From assembly GCF_021044935.1 (NCBI RefSeq), contig NZ_JAJNMP010000003.1, positions 682,001 to 746,000 on the forward strand: a stretch of DNA of 64,000 nt, written 5' to 3'. The DNA is from Agromyces cavernae (GTDB taxonomy: Bacteria > Actinomycetota > Actinomycetes > Actinomycetales > Microbacteriaceae). Under the pieces are notes generated by a model. It was not told the DNA's origin, did not search any database, and saw only the letters and a program-made list of their open reading frames with translations. This document shows positions 7,631-16,956 of the stretch, piece after piece. Position 1 is the stretch's first letter. Each line of letters starts with the position of its first letter. A program made the position numbers and the translations under genes.

Positions 7631-8677
7631 ATGACCGACGCCAGCGACGCCGCTCCCCCGCCGCACCTGCCGCCCGCCGCTCCCCTGCCGTCCCTCGACG
7701 AGCTGCTCGGCACCGCCCGGGTCGTGGCGCTGCCGCTCGTCACCCGGTTCCGCGGCATCGACGTGCGCGAGGCGATGCTGCTCGAGGGTCCCGAGGGCTG
7801 GACGGAGTTCTCGCCGTTCGAGGAGTACCCCGACGACGAGGCATCCGCCTGGCTCGCCGCGGCGATCGACTTCGGCTGGAACCCGACGCCGCCGATCCTG
7901 CGCGACCGCATCCGGGTGAACGCGACGGTCCCCGCCGTCGATCCCGACAGTGTGCCGGCGGTGCTCGCCCGTTTCCCCGGATGCCGTACGGCGAAAGTGA
8001 AGGTCGCGGCATCCGACCAGACGCTCGCACAGGACGTCGCGCGCGTGCGCGCCGTCCGTGACGCGATGGGGCCCGAGGGTCGCATCCGCGTCGACGCCAA
8101 CGGCGGCTGGAACGTCGACGAAGCCGAGCACGCCATCCACGCACTCGCCCCGTTCGACCTCGAGTACGTCGAGCAGCCGTGCGCGAATGTCGCCGACCTG
8201 CTCGAGATCAGCATCCGCATCAAGTACATGGGCATTCCGATCGCGGCCGACGAGAGCGTCAGGCGAGCGGATGACCCGTTGGCGGTCGCCGAGGCGGGCG
8301 CCGCCGACCTGCTCGTGGTGAAGGCGCAGCCGCTCGGCGGCATCCGCCGGGTGCTCGAGCTCATCGACCACACAGGCCTGCCCGTCGTGGTGTCAAGCGC
8401 GCTCGACACGAGCGTCGGCCTCGCGATGGGCGCGCACCTGGCCGCGGCCGTGCCCGCGCTCGAATTCGATTGCGGCCTCGGCACAGCGTCATTGCTGGCG
8501 GCGGATGTCTCGCAGGCGCCGCTTTCTCCCGTCGACGGTGCCGTGGAGGTGCGCCGGGTGCTGCCCGACCCCGAGCTGCTCGACCGCTACGCGGCGACGC
8601 CCGAGCGCACCGACTGGTGGCTCGAGCGTCTCGGCCGCGCGTACGCCGCGCTCGCGAGCCGGCCGTCGGTCGAGTAG
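7631..8677 (+). CDS. menC: o-succinylbenzoate synthase
   Basis: An enolase-superfamily enzyme that dehydrates SHCHC to o-succinylbenzoate. Metal and catalytic motifs are visible: AKVKVA (KxK catalytic lysine, near residue 122), RIRVDANGGWN and EYVEQPCAN (metal ligands), AADESV and LVVKAQPLGG (second-side lysine). The 348-residue length includes a Pro-rich N-terminal extension of ~20 residues. The last codons and TAG stop (RPSVE) coincide with an F1 repeat end (GGTCGAGTAG). Transcribed divergently from menBE across a 110-bp gap. Confidence 0.93.
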   Translation: MTDASDAAPPPHLPPAAPLPSLDELLGTARVVALPLVTRFRGIDVREAMLLEGPEGWTEFSPFEEYPDDEASAWLAAAIDFGWNPTPPILRDRIRVNATVPAVDPDSVPAVLARFPGCRTAKVKVAASDQTLAQDVARVRAVRDAMGPEGRIRVDANGGWNVDEAEHAIHALAPFDLEYVEQPCANVADLLEISIRIKYMGIPIAADESVRRADDPLAVAEAGAADLLVVKAQPLGGIRRVLELIDHTGLPVVVSSALDTSVGLAMGAHLAAAVPALEFDCGLGTASLLAADVSQAPLSPVDGAVEVRRVLPDPELLDRYAATPERTDWWLERLGRAYAALASRPSVE

Positions 8678-8690
8678 TCGCGCTCGCGAC
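8667..8690. repeat. partial F1 repeat end forming the menC stop
   Basis: GGTCGAGTAG followed by the small palindrome TCGCGCTCGCGA. Only one arm is recognisable; the TAG is the menC stop codon. Confidence 0.5.
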
Positions 8691-8870
8691 ATCCCGCACC
8701 GGTCGAGCAGAAGTCCCGAGAAACCCCCCGTTCTGGGGCTCGGTCACGGGGCGAGCAGTCCGATATTCAGGGTGGGCACGGATACTGCGCGTCGACGAAG
8801 ACGCGACCTTTGAGAACGTGCGTGCACCGACCTGGGCGCGCACATCGGTCACCCATTCGGAGGAATCCAC

Positions 8871-9290
8871 ATGTTCAAGCGAACTCTCATCAACATCGGA
8901 GCGGGCGCCGCGCTCGCCGCCGCTGCAGTGCTCGGCACCGGCGCGGCCGCGTACGCCCACGAGTGTTACAACGCCAACCGTTCGGAGAAGGGCAACGCGG
9001 GCGCCTCGAACTCGGAGTCGTGGCTCACCGTGCACTTCGCCGAGTTGACGGCGGGCCTGCCCGAGGCGGACGCAGAGTGCGTGAACGATGCGTACGCGGC
9101 AACCGGTGCTCCCACGTCATTCACCATCAAGATCAAGGGCGCGAACGGCCAGGGCGGCACGCTCGGAGCCAACAACCCGAACGTCGAGACCAAGGCCGCC
9201 GACGGCAAGGGCATCGACCAGATCTTCGCCGCGCACGGCGCGGACATCGCCGGCTCCTTCGAGGCGTGCGGGGTCGCCCTGCCCTTCTGA
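8871..9290 (+). CDS. small secreted protein of unknown function
   Basis: A 139-residue protein with a clear Sec signal peptide: MFKRT, a hydrophobic stretch ending GAAAYA, and probable cleavage after AYA-H near residue 29. The mature part is hydrophilic, with three cysteines (HECYN, DAECVN and FEACGV) that could form a disulfide. An AGGA-type ribosome site (CGGAGGAATCC) precedes the ATG. I recognise no family. It stands alone between menC and the amylopullulanase, and an F1 repeat follows its stop. Confidence 0.75.
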   Translation: MFKRTLINIGAGAALAAAAVLGTGAAAYAHECYNANRSEKGNAGASNSESWLTVHFAELTAGLPEADAECVNDAYAATGAPTSFTIKIKGANGQGGTLGANNPNVETKAADGKGIDQIFAAHGADIAGSFEACGVALPF

Positions 9291-9310
9291 GCGGCCCGCG
9301 GTCGACCGCC

Positions 9311-9401
9311 GGTCGAGTAGCGCCGCTGAAGGCGACGCGTATCGAGACCCTGCACGAGAACTGCGGGGTCTCGATACGGTCGCTTCGCGACCTACTCGAC
9401 C
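9311..9401. repeat. F1 palindromic repeat between secreted protein and amylopullulanase
   Basis: Complete element: GGTCGAGTAG ... TATCGAGACCC and GGGTCTCGATAC ... CTACTCGACC. The right half contains its own mini-hairpin GGTCGCTTCGCGACC. Confidence 0.92.
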
Positions 9402-9414
9402 GACCTCTCAGCCG

Positions 9415-12400
9415 CTACCAGAGGATGAGCGGCACCGGCATCGAGGCGGAGTCGGCGTACCCGTCGCCGCCGTCGAACGTCGTGCGGATCAGGTGCACGC
9501 CCGCCGGCAGCTTCGGCAGCTTGACCTTGAACACGCCCGCCGCGTCGGCGGTGACCTTCGCGGTCGCCAGCACGGTGTCGCCCTCGAGCACGGTGATCGT
9601 GCCGACCGGCGTGCTGCCGTCGAGCGCGACGACCGATCCGAAGACGTGCACGCCCGAGCCGGCCTTCGCGACCAGCTTGTTCGGCGCGGCCACGGTGACG
9701 GTCGCGACCGCGGGCGGCGGCTGCTCGTCGACCAGCACGGCCGCGGTGCGCGCCGGCACGGTGAGTGTCCCGGATGCGACATCCCATGCCGTCGTCTTCA
9801 CGACCTCGTCGGAGCCGTTCGCCAGCGCGTCGGCAAGTTCGAACGTGCGGCCTGCGAGGCCCTCGACCTGCTCGGTGATCGCGTCGGGCGAGGCGTTGAA
9901 CACGACGAGCGCACCCTCGAGCTCGGGGTCGACGTCGTCGCCCACGAGGTCGTCGATGAGCATCGTGATGAGCCCCGGCGTCGCGTCGGCGCCGCTGTTC
10001 GGGAAGGTCACCTTCTGGTCGATGAGCTCCGCCGAGCCGAGCTGAAGCAGGTCGACCTCGCCGCGCACGCGGAGCAGGTCGAGGGCGGATGCCTCGGCCG
10101 CGGCGATGTCCGCAGCTCCGGGCTTCAGGTCGGGGTCGGCGAGGAGCGGCGCCATCTCGTCCCAGAAGTCCCCGTTGTCGGCCTGGTTCGGCAGGCCCGA
10201 GCCGAAGGTCGACTCCTGGCCGGTCCAGTCGATGCGGTTGAACCAGTCGCCCGAGTTGTAACTGTTCCGGTCGAGCGACTTCGATCGCAGCAGCTCGGTG
10301 CCGGCGTGCCAGAACGAGGGCGTCTGCGCGAACGCGGTCGTTGCGAGCGACAGCGTGTTCATGCGCACGCGGTCGGCCATCGACGTGTCGGCCGGAAGCT
10401 TGAGCACCCCGTGGTCGTACAGCGTCTCGTTGTCATGCGCGTCGACATAGGTGATGATCTCCTCGGGCTGGTCGGCGTAGCCGGCCGGCGAGCCACGGTA
10501 GTCGAGCTCGTCGCCGCGGACGACCTCGCCCGAGGCATCCGTCAACTCGTACGCGCGCAGGTTGCCCGCGAGGCCGAGCTTCACCAGATCGGTCTGGTGC
10601 GCGAGGTCGGCGAGCTGCTCTTCGGGCGTGCCGTCGGCGTAGGCGTTCGGGTCGGTGCCGAGGCCCGTGCCGAAGCCCTGATCGAACTTCGTGTCCGCGG
10701 CGACCGGGCTGCCGCCGTGCACGGCGTCGCGCAGCCGGTCGCTGAACGTGCCGATGCCGGTGCCGCCGAGCTGGCCCTGGGTGGCCTGCTCGAACAGTGC
10801 GTTGTTCGCGACCTCGCCGAAGTTCCAGCCTTCGCCGTACAGGTAGACGGATGACCCGTCGACGCCGTCGTCCTCGAGCGTGAGCTCGTCGAGCGCGGCA
10901 CGCACCGCGAGCATGTTCGCCTTCGAGTGGTGCCCCATGAGGTCGAAGCGGAAGCCGTCGACCTTGTACTCCTTCGCCCACAGCACGACGGAGTCGACCA
11001 TGAGCTTCTGCGCGACCTCGTGCTCGGTGGCGATGTTCTGGCAGCACGTCGAGGTCTCGACGTTACCCACAGCGTTCAGTCGCTGGTAGTAGCCGGGCAC
11101 GATCCGGTCGAGCACCGACTTCGCACCCTGACCAGATGCCGCGGTGTGGTTGTAGACCTCGTCGAGCACGACTTGAAGGCCCGTCGCGTGGAGCGCGCCG
11201 ACCATCTCGCGGAACTCGCCCACGCGGGCGGCTCCGTTCGGGTCCACCGCGTAGGAGCCCTCGGGCGCCTGGAAGTGGAACGGGTCGTAGCCCCAGTTGA
11301 AGCCGTCGAGGTCGCGGATCGACTCGAGGCAGGCCTGCTGCTCGGGTGACGCCGGCCCGAACGACGCGAGATCGCACTCGGGGGTCGCCTGCGCGGCCCG
11401 GTCCTCTTCGATCGTCGCGATGTCGAACGTCGGCAGCAGGTGCACGGTGTTGATGCCCGCCTCGGCGAGCTGCTCGAGCTGGGCGGTGCCGGCCGAGTCG
11501 CGCGTGAAGGCACGGTAGGTGCCGCGCTCGGCCTCGGGCACCGACTCGTCGGTGATCGAGAAGTCGCGCACGTGCAGCTCGTAGATCGCCCGGTCGACCG
11601 GGCGCTCGACGACGGGCGCGGGCGTCTGCGCCCACTGCTCGGGCGTGATCGACGGGTCGTCGAGGTCGACGACCACCGAGCGTGCCGAGTTCGTCGTGAG
11701 CGCGATCGAGTACGGGTCGGTCACCGAGTTCGTCTCGATGGCGCCGGTCGTCGGCGCGTACACGTCGAGCGACCAGCGGTATTCGTCGCCCGCGGCGAGC
11801 CCGTCGACGCTCCAGGTGCCGTCGGCGGCGTCGAATGCCGCGTCGATGACCTGGGGGTCGCCGGCCTCGCCCGGGCTCCACTTCTCGAGCGACACCGACT
11901 GCGCAGTCGGCGCCCACAGCGTGAGGGTCACGGCCTCGCCGTCCCACGCGACGCCGAGCGGTACGGATGACACCGCGTCGGCGTAGAGGTCGTCGAGCAC
12001 GCCCGGGATCTGCACGCCGGTGAACGCGGTCAGGTCACCCTCGCCGGTCGAGCCAGTCGACCCTTCGGCAGGCTCAGGGACCGACCGCTGCGCGACCGCG
12101 ACCTGCTCGGTGAGAAGCTTCGCCACCGCCGCGCGGTCGACATCCACGGGGTGCAGGGCGACGAAGCCCTCGAGCTGCGGGAACGTCGCGAGCTGCGCGT
12201 CGCTGAGCCCGGCGGGGTCGTAGGCGAGCTCGACGGCGTCGCCGCCGCCCGTGACGGCGCCGTCGCTCACCGCGAGCGATGCGTCCGCCGAGTGCTCGAG
12301 CGTCCAGGTCGTGTCGGCGGCGGAAGCGCCGCCGAGCAATTCGGCCGGCCAGGCGAGCGTGTCCTCGCTCACCCAGTGCGCCCGCGACTGGCCCGAGCCC

Positions 12401-15400
12401 GCGAGCGGCGGGTCGGTGACGATGATCTCGAGCACGTGCGTCGCGATCGTGTAGCGGAACTCGACGAGCTTGCCCGCGGTCGCGGTGAACGTGTAGTTCG
12501 CCCCGCCGGGTGCACCGCCGACGCCGTAGTTCTCGTCCCACGAGCCGCCGTGCGCGACCTTCACCTCATATGCGCCGTCGGGAATGGACGACGTCGACCA
12601 GGTGTAGACGCCGTCCTTGTCGCCGTCCTGCATGAGCGACGCGAGGCATTCGGGCTGCCAGTCGCCGGGGCATCCGACCTCTTGCTGGAAGCTGCCGGGC
12701 AGCGTCACCGTGGGACCCTCGGCGGTCGACGAGACCACCTTGGTCTTCAGGTTCCAGTAGAACGTGACCGACTTCGTGCCGTCGGTCGAGTACGTGATGT
12801 TGCCGCCGTTCTGCTCGCCGTTCGCGCCGTAGTTCACGTCCCAGCTGCCGTTGAGCGCGACCTTGTACTCGTACTCGCCGGCGGGCAGGGTGAACGTGCC
12901 CGAGTAGATGCCGTCGGCACGCAGCGTGAGCTTCGCGACCTCGCAGCCGGGAGCCCAGTCGCCCGCGCAGCCCATCTCGGAGTTGTGCGATCCGGGCACC
13001 GTCACGAGGTCGATCGGCTGCTCTGGCTCCTCCTCCTCGACGAGGTTCACGGCGTTGCCGACGCTCGCGTAGGTGCTCGCCGCCGAGCGGTTGCCGGCGG
13101 CGTCGGTCGACACCGCGCGGTACTCGACCAGGGTGCCGTTCGCGAGGCCGGCGGTGTCGTGGAACACGCGAGGGCTCGTGTCTTCGGCGGTGCCCAGCGC
13201 GTGCCAGGCGTCGTCGCCCGTCGCACCGGCGACGCGCCAGGCGAAGCTCGTCTCCTGCCACGTGTCGTCGGCGACGCCGGCGGCGACGGGCGCGACACCG
13301 GTCACGCCGGCGCCCGCGGCGGGCACCGCGACCGTGATGTCGGATGCCGCGTCGGGGGCGCTCACCGCACGGTCGGCCTTCAGCACGACCGCGCCCAGTG
13401 CCGGCACGGTGACGGATGCCACGCCCTCGGCATCGGCCGTCAGGCCGGGGCCGTCGGTGCCGTACAGCGGCGCGAACACGCCGCCCTTCGTGAGCGTCGG
13501 GACCTCGACGGTCTTCGCGGCGTTCGAGTTGTTCGCGGCGACGACGTACTCGACCTGCTCGGTGCGGTCGACACGGCTGAACGCGTAGACGCCCGCGCCG
13601 TTGTCGACGTAGCGCTCGATCTGGGCGCCCGTGGCGAGCGCGGGGTGCGCGGCGCGGAGGTCCGCGAGGGCGGCGATGTGCTCGTAGAGCGGGGCGTCGG
13701 TGCCGAAGCGGTCGACGCTGCCCGCAGTCTCGCCCGTGACGAGCTGCTGGTTCTGGTAGTCGGCGACGTCGCTCGCGAAGAGGGTCTGCCGCGCGTCCTT
13801 GTCTCCGCCGTTTCCCGCGAAGCCCTGCTCGTCGCCGTAGTACACCACGGGCTGGCCGCGCGTGAGGAAGAGCAGCTCGTGGGCGAGCTCATCACGCTGC
13901 AACGGGGCATCCGTCGATTTCAGGAAGTAGCCGACGCGACCCATGTCGTGGTTGCCGAGGAACGTGGGCAGCGCCGTGGCCGACGAGTCGGGCGTCGTGT
14001 AGTAGTCGTCGCCCGCGAACAGGGACTGCAGGTTCTTCGCCGAGTTGCCGGCTGCGAAGCTCACGGTCTGCGACTGGAACGTGAAGTCGAGCACCGAGTT
14101 CATGTCGGTCTTGCGCACGTAGGGGCTCAGCTTCACCGGGTCGGCGTCGTACACCTCGCCGAACATGAAGAAGTCGGGCTTGCCCGCCTCGTGGGCGTAG
14201 TCGAGCACCTCGGTCGACCACTGCTCCCAGAACTCGAAGTTCACGTGCTTGGCGGTGTCGATGCGGAAGCCGTCGATGCCGAGGTCGATCCACTGCTGGT
14301 ACACGTCGACGAAGCCGTTCACCACGGTCGGGTGCTCGGTCATGAGGTCGTCGAGGCCGACGAAGTCGCCGAACGTGACCGACTCGCCCTCCCACGTCGA
14401 GTCCCCGCGGTTGTGGTACAGCGTCGGGTCGTTGAGCCAGGCCGGCACCTTGACGTCAGCGTCGGCGGCGGTCACCGTCGGCGTGTAGGGGAAGCTCGTC
14501 GCCGCGTCGAGCGCGGGGAAGTCGGCGCCGGCCTCGGCACTCGCGTAGTCGCCCGGCTTGAACGCCGTGCCTGCGGCATCGGTGTAGGGGCTCGTGGCCT
14601 GGTCGATGTACGAGTACTGGCCCTCCTCGTAGTCGATCACGTCGGCGGTGTGGTTGGTGATGATGTCGAAGTAGACCTTGATGCCCTTGGCGTGCGCTTC
14701 GGCGATGAGCGCCTCGAGCTCGGCGTTCGTGCCGAGGTGCGGATCGATCTGCGTGAAGTCGGTGATCCAGTACCCGTGGTACCCGGCGCTCGCGTTCGCG
14801 CCCTCGCCCTGCACGGGGCGATTCTTGAAGCTCGGGGTGAGCCAGATCGCCGTGGTGCCGAGTCCGTCGATGTAGTCGAGCTGTGCGCGCAGGCCCGCGA
14901 GGTCGCCGCCGTTGTAGAAGCCCTTGTCAGCGGGGTCGAAGCCCGTCGTGAGCCGGTCGCCTGTGAGCCCGCCCTCGTCGTTGGCGGGGTCGCCGTTCGC
15001 GAAGCGGTCGGTCATGACGAAGTAGAACACCTCGTCGCTGCCGGGCTGGCGCACCGGGTCGGCGACGATTGCGGCGTCGGATGCCTCGTCGTAGGCGCCG
15101 CGCAGCGCGCCCGGGGCCGCCTCGAGGCCGACGCGCTTGAGGTTGTCGTCGAACACGACGCGCACCGGAGTGTCGCCCGCGACCGTCAGCGGGATGTTGT
15201 CACCGCCGCCGTCCAGGCCGTACGACTCGTCCCACGTGTCGTTGACGGCGACCTTGTACTCGTAGCTGCCCGCGGGCACCGTGAACTCGGCGGCGTAGAC
15301 GCCCGGCGTGCCCGTCGCGATGAGCTCGCTCTCGGCGCATTCGGGCTGCCAGTCGCCCGAGCAACCCAGCTCCTGCTGCAGGCTGCCGACGAGCGCGAAC

Positions 15401-15516
15401 GTACGCGGCTCCTCGGCCGCGGCCGCAAGGCCCGGAATCACGATCAGGGCCGACGCGGCGAGCGCCCCCGAGACCACCAGTGCGAACCAACTGCGAGCGC
15501 GCGCGCGTGCTGTCAT
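9415..15516 (-). CDS. secreted amylopullulanase (alpha-amylase plus pullulanase)
   Basis: A 2033-residue exported enzyme for starch and pullulan. In order: signal peptide (residues 1-~35, ending GLAAAAEE); X25/starch-binding-type module (~40-135); GH13 alpha-amylase catalytic domain (~150-640) with GFRIDTAKHV (nucleophile Asp), FMFGEVYD (acid/base Glu) and FLGNHDMGRV; a fibronectin-like stretch; two more X25 modules (~835-930 and ~935-1030, each with EYKVALNGSWDVNYG-like cores); a pullulanase-type GH13 domain (~1090-1900) with GFRFDLMGHHSK, YLYGEGWNFGEV and YVDAHDNETL; and a C-terminal Ig-like domain with no sortase signal. The ATG at 15516 follows GGGAG; a GTG 14 codons upstream is less likely. 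A broken copy of another repeat (12056-12085) is read in frame. A LacI-type operator lies 76 bp upstream, suggesting maltodextrin control. Confidence 0.93.
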   Translation of the reverse strand: MTARARARSWFALVVSGALAASALIVIPGLAAAAEEPRTFALVGSLQQELGCSGDWQPECAESELIATGTPGVYAAEFTVPAGSYEYKVAVNDTWDESYGLDGGGDNIPLTVAGDTPVRVVFDDNLKRVGLEAAPGALRGAYDEASDAAIVADPVRQPGSDEVFYFVMTDRFANGDPANDEGGLTGDRLTTGFDPADKGFYNGGDLAGLRAQLDYIDGLGTTAIWLTPSFKNRPVQGEGANASAGYHGYWITDFTQIDPHLGTNAELEALIAEAHAKGIKVYFDIITNHTADVIDYEEGQYSYIDQATSPYTDAAGTAFKPGDYASAEAGADFPALDAATSFPYTPTVTAADADVKVPAWLNDPTLYHNRGDSTWEGESVTFGDFVGLDDLMTEHPTVVNGFVDVYQQWIDLGIDGFRIDTAKHVNFEFWEQWSTEVLDYAHEAGKPDFFMFGEVYDADPVKLSPYVRKTDMNSVLDFTFQSQTVSFAAGNSAKNLQSLFAGDDYYTTPDSSATALPTFLGNHDMGRVGYFLKSTDAPLQRDELAHELLFLTRGQPVVYYGDEQGFAGNGGDKDARQTLFASDVADYQNQQLVTGETAGSVDRFGTDAPLYEHIAALADLRAAHPALATGAQIERYVDNGAGVYAFSRVDRTEQVEYVVAANNSNAAKTVEVPTLTKGGVFAPLYGTDGPGLTADAEGVASVTVPALGAVVLKADRAVSAPDAASDITVAVPAAGAGVTGVAPVAAGVADDTWQETSFAWRVAGATGDDAWHALGTAEDTSPRVFHDTAGLANGTLVEYRAVSTDAAGNRSAASTYASVGNAVNLVEEEEPEQPIDLVTVPGSHNSEMGCAGDWAPGCEVAKLTLRADGIYSGTFTLPAGEYEYKVALNGSWDVNYGANGEQNGGNITYSTDGTKSVTFYWNLKTKVVSSTAEGPTVTLPGSFQQEVGCPGDWQPECLASLMQDGDKDGVYTWSTSSIPDGAYEVKVAHGGSWDENYGVGGAPGGANYTFTATAGKLVEFRYTIATHVLEIIVTDPPLAGSGQSRAHWVSEDTLAWPAELLGGASAADTTWTLEHSADASLAVSDGAVTGGGDAVELAYDPAGLSDAQLATFPQLEGFVALHPVDVDRAAVAKLLTEQVAVAQRSVPEPAEGSTGSTGEGDLTAFTGVQIPGVLDDLYADAVSSVPLGVAWDGEAVTLTLWAPTAQSVSLEKWSPGEAGDPQVIDAAFDAADGTWSVDGLAAGDEYRWSLDVYAPTTGAIETNSVTDPYSIALTTNSARSVVVDLDDPSITPEQWAQTPAPVVERPVDRAIYELHVRDFSITDESVPEAERGTYRAFTRDSAGTAQLEQLAEAGINTVHLLPTFDIATIEEDRAAQATPECDLASFGPASPEQQACLESIRDLDGFNWGYDPFHFQAPEGSYAVDPNGAARVGEFREMVGALHATGLQVVLDEVYNHTAASGQGAKSVLDRIVPGYYQRLNAVGNVETSTCCQNIATEHEVAQKLMVDSVVLWAKEYKVDGFRFDLMGHHSKANMLAVRAALDELTLEDDGVDGSSVYLYGEGWNFGEVANNALFEQATQGQLGGTGIGTFSDRLRDAVHGGSPVAADTKFDQGFGTGLGTDPNAYADGTPEEQLADLAHQTDLVKLGLAGNLRAYELTDASGEVVRGDELDYRGSPAGYADQPEEIITYVDAHDNETLYDHGVLKLPADTSMADRVRMNTLSLATTAFAQTPSFWHAGTELLRSKSLDRNSYNSGDWFNRIDWTGQESTFGSGLPNQADNGDFWDEMAPLLADPDLKPGAADIAAAEASALDLLRVRGEVDLLQLGSAELIDQKVTFPNSGADATPGLITMLIDDLVGDDVDPELEGALVVFNASPDAITEQVEGLAGRTFELADALANGSDEVVKTTAWDVASGTLTVPARTAAVLVDEQPPPAVATVTVAAPNKLVAKAGSGVHVFGSVVALDGSTPVGTITVLEGDTVLATAKVTADAAGVFKVKLPKLPAGVHLIRTTFDGGDGYADSASMPVPLILW
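12056..12085. repeat. short palindromic repeat within the amylopullulanase gene
   Basis: GTCGACCCTTCGGCAG followed by GCTCAGGGACCGAC is an imperfect palindrome of the CCTGAGCCTGCCGAAGGG type common in actinobacteria. It is read in frame as part of a Ser/Gly/Glu/Pro-rich linker. Confidence 0.6.
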
Positions 15517-15591
15517 CCTTGACTCCCGATTCCCGGCACGACTCCGTGCCTCCGACACTGATCGCGAAGGTAGCAGCGGCGGGCGGGTTAA

Positions 15592-15605
15592 TGCAAGCGT
15601 TTACA
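15592..15605. promoter_or_regulatory. LacI-family operator upstream of the amylopullulanase gene
   Basis: TGCAAGCGTTTACA has the LacI/MalR-type half-sites around a central CG. It lies 76 bp before the chosen start, where a starch/maltose repressor would act. No LacI-family gene is in the window. Confidence 0.65.
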
Positions 15606-15711
15606 ACTTTGGGCGTTGCTGACTCTCATGGCGGGAGAAGCCTGCATGATCACGCAGGACTCGACAACCGCCCCGCTGGAAGCGCTATCACATGACGGAC
15701 ACCGCTGTCCG

Positions 15712-16956
15712 TCAGGCGACGATGAGCAGTCCCGTGAGGAACATGAAGAGGACGCCGCCGATGATGCCCGACACCGTCAGCGGTGTCAGGACGCGGCCGG
15801 TGTCGCTGCGCAACAGCGGGAGCAGCTTCACCGCGACCTGCGCAACGGCGCCCGCGCCGACGCCGAGCAGGAAGGCGGCGAGGGTGGGCTGATTGACGGA
15901 TGCCCCGACGAGCGCGCCGAGGATCGCCGGAGCGCCGGCGATGAGCCCGAGGACCGCGAGGCGGCCGAGTCGAGGGCGGGTGCGAGCGAGAGGGGTGACG
16001 ATCGCGAGGCCCTCGGTGGTGTTGTGAATGGCGAACCCGATGACCAAGGACGCCCCGAGCGCGAGGGACCCGACCGCGTACGCGGAACCGATGGCCAGGC
16101 CCTCGCCGAGGTTGTGCAGGCCGATTCCGATCGCGATCAGGAGCGCGAACATCTGCGGTGAGCTGTCCCCCGCATCGCCTCGGTCGCGTCGCCGCCGCAC
16201 GGCCAGCCCCTCGATCCCCTCGAGCGCGAGATACGCGATGACCGCCCCGAGCAACACGACGAGACTCCCGCCGAAGGCGGCGCTGCCGGCGACGAGCTCG
16301 AGCCCCTCGAGTGCGGCATCGACGGTCAGGTACACGAGCAGCCCCACGGTGAACGCGAGCAGCCCTCGCACCCATTCGCGCGAGGCACGACGCACGAACG
16401 GCAGCCACAGCATGCCGAGGCCGATCGGGATGACCCCGACGTAGACCCCGAGCAAGACCATCAGCCCGAAGAACTGCGCACCCCGCTCGGGGCTCGGCGC
16501 GGCGGCCACCTCGGCGGTGGCCTTGCCTCCGGCGGAGGTGAGCAGGGTGATCTCGTACGGGTCGCCCTGCACCCAGTCGTAGTCGACCGTGATCGTGTTC
16601 GGTTCGAGCGGTGCCATCTCGTCGGCGGTCTGCGTGAACTGTGCGAAGTAGTCCGACACGTTCACCTGCGCGACGGTCACCGGGTCGACGCCTTCGTTGC
16701 GGACGGCGAGGATGATGCGGCCGGGCTCGAATCGGACGTTCTCGATCGCCACGGCCTCCTCGGGCACGCGTCCGCCGCCCCCGGTGATGCCGGGCGCGTT
16801 CAGCAGGGTGAAGAGTCCGATCAGGAGGGCGATGAGCACGAGTGGGCCGACTCCGAGCAGCCACCGGGGTACTTGACGCGCGGGCGATTCACCGTGGTGC
16901 GGCTGCGCGGTGGTGCCCGGGGGGTTCGTGTCAGGTGCGTTCGTCGGGTTCGTCAC
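15712..16956 (-). CDS. ZIP family metal permease with N-terminal extracytoplasmic domain
   Basis: A 414-residue transporter. After one membrane anchor (~residues 31-52) comes an extracytoplasmic beta-rich segment (~55-155, with VRFEPGRIILAVRNEG and NTITVDYDWVQGDPYEI), then about eight ZIP transmembrane helices. The metal-binding helices are canonical: IGIGLHNLGEGLAIG and IGFAIHNTTEGLAI supply the His and Glu ligands. Most ZIP proteins lack the N-terminal domain. The GTG start overlaps the stop of the multicopper oxidase gene (GTGA), so the two are translationally coupled. Zn, Mn and Fe are possible substrates; the DtxR-type operator upstream favours Fe or Mn. Confidence 0.9.
   Translation of the reverse strand: MTNPTNAPDTNPPGTTAQPHHGESPARQVPRWLLGVGPLVLIALLIGLFTLLNAPGITGGGGRVPEEAVAIENVRFEPGRIILAVRNEGVDPVTVAQVNVSDYFAQFTQTADEMAPLEPNTITVDYDWVQGDPYEITLLTSAGGKATAEVAAAPSPERGAQFFGLMVLLGVYVGVIPIGLGMLWLPFVRRASREWVRGLLAFTVGLLVYLTVDAALEGLELVAGSAAFGGSLVVLLGAVIAYLALEGIEGLAVRRRRDRGDAGDSSPQMFALLIAIGIGLHNLGEGLAIGSAYAVGSLALGASLVIGFAIHNTTEGLAIVTPLARTRPRLGRLAVLGLIAGAPAILGALVGASVNQPTLAAFLLGVGAGAVAQVAVKLLPLLRSDTGRVLTPLTVSGIIGGVLFMFLTGLLIVA

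Noticed and set aside
12151..15522. A plus-strand open frame of over 1100 codons opposite the amylopullulanase gene
   Set aside because: Its translation is Arg/Val/Gly-rich without motifs; it is a high-GC shadow of a gene with complete catalytic domains.
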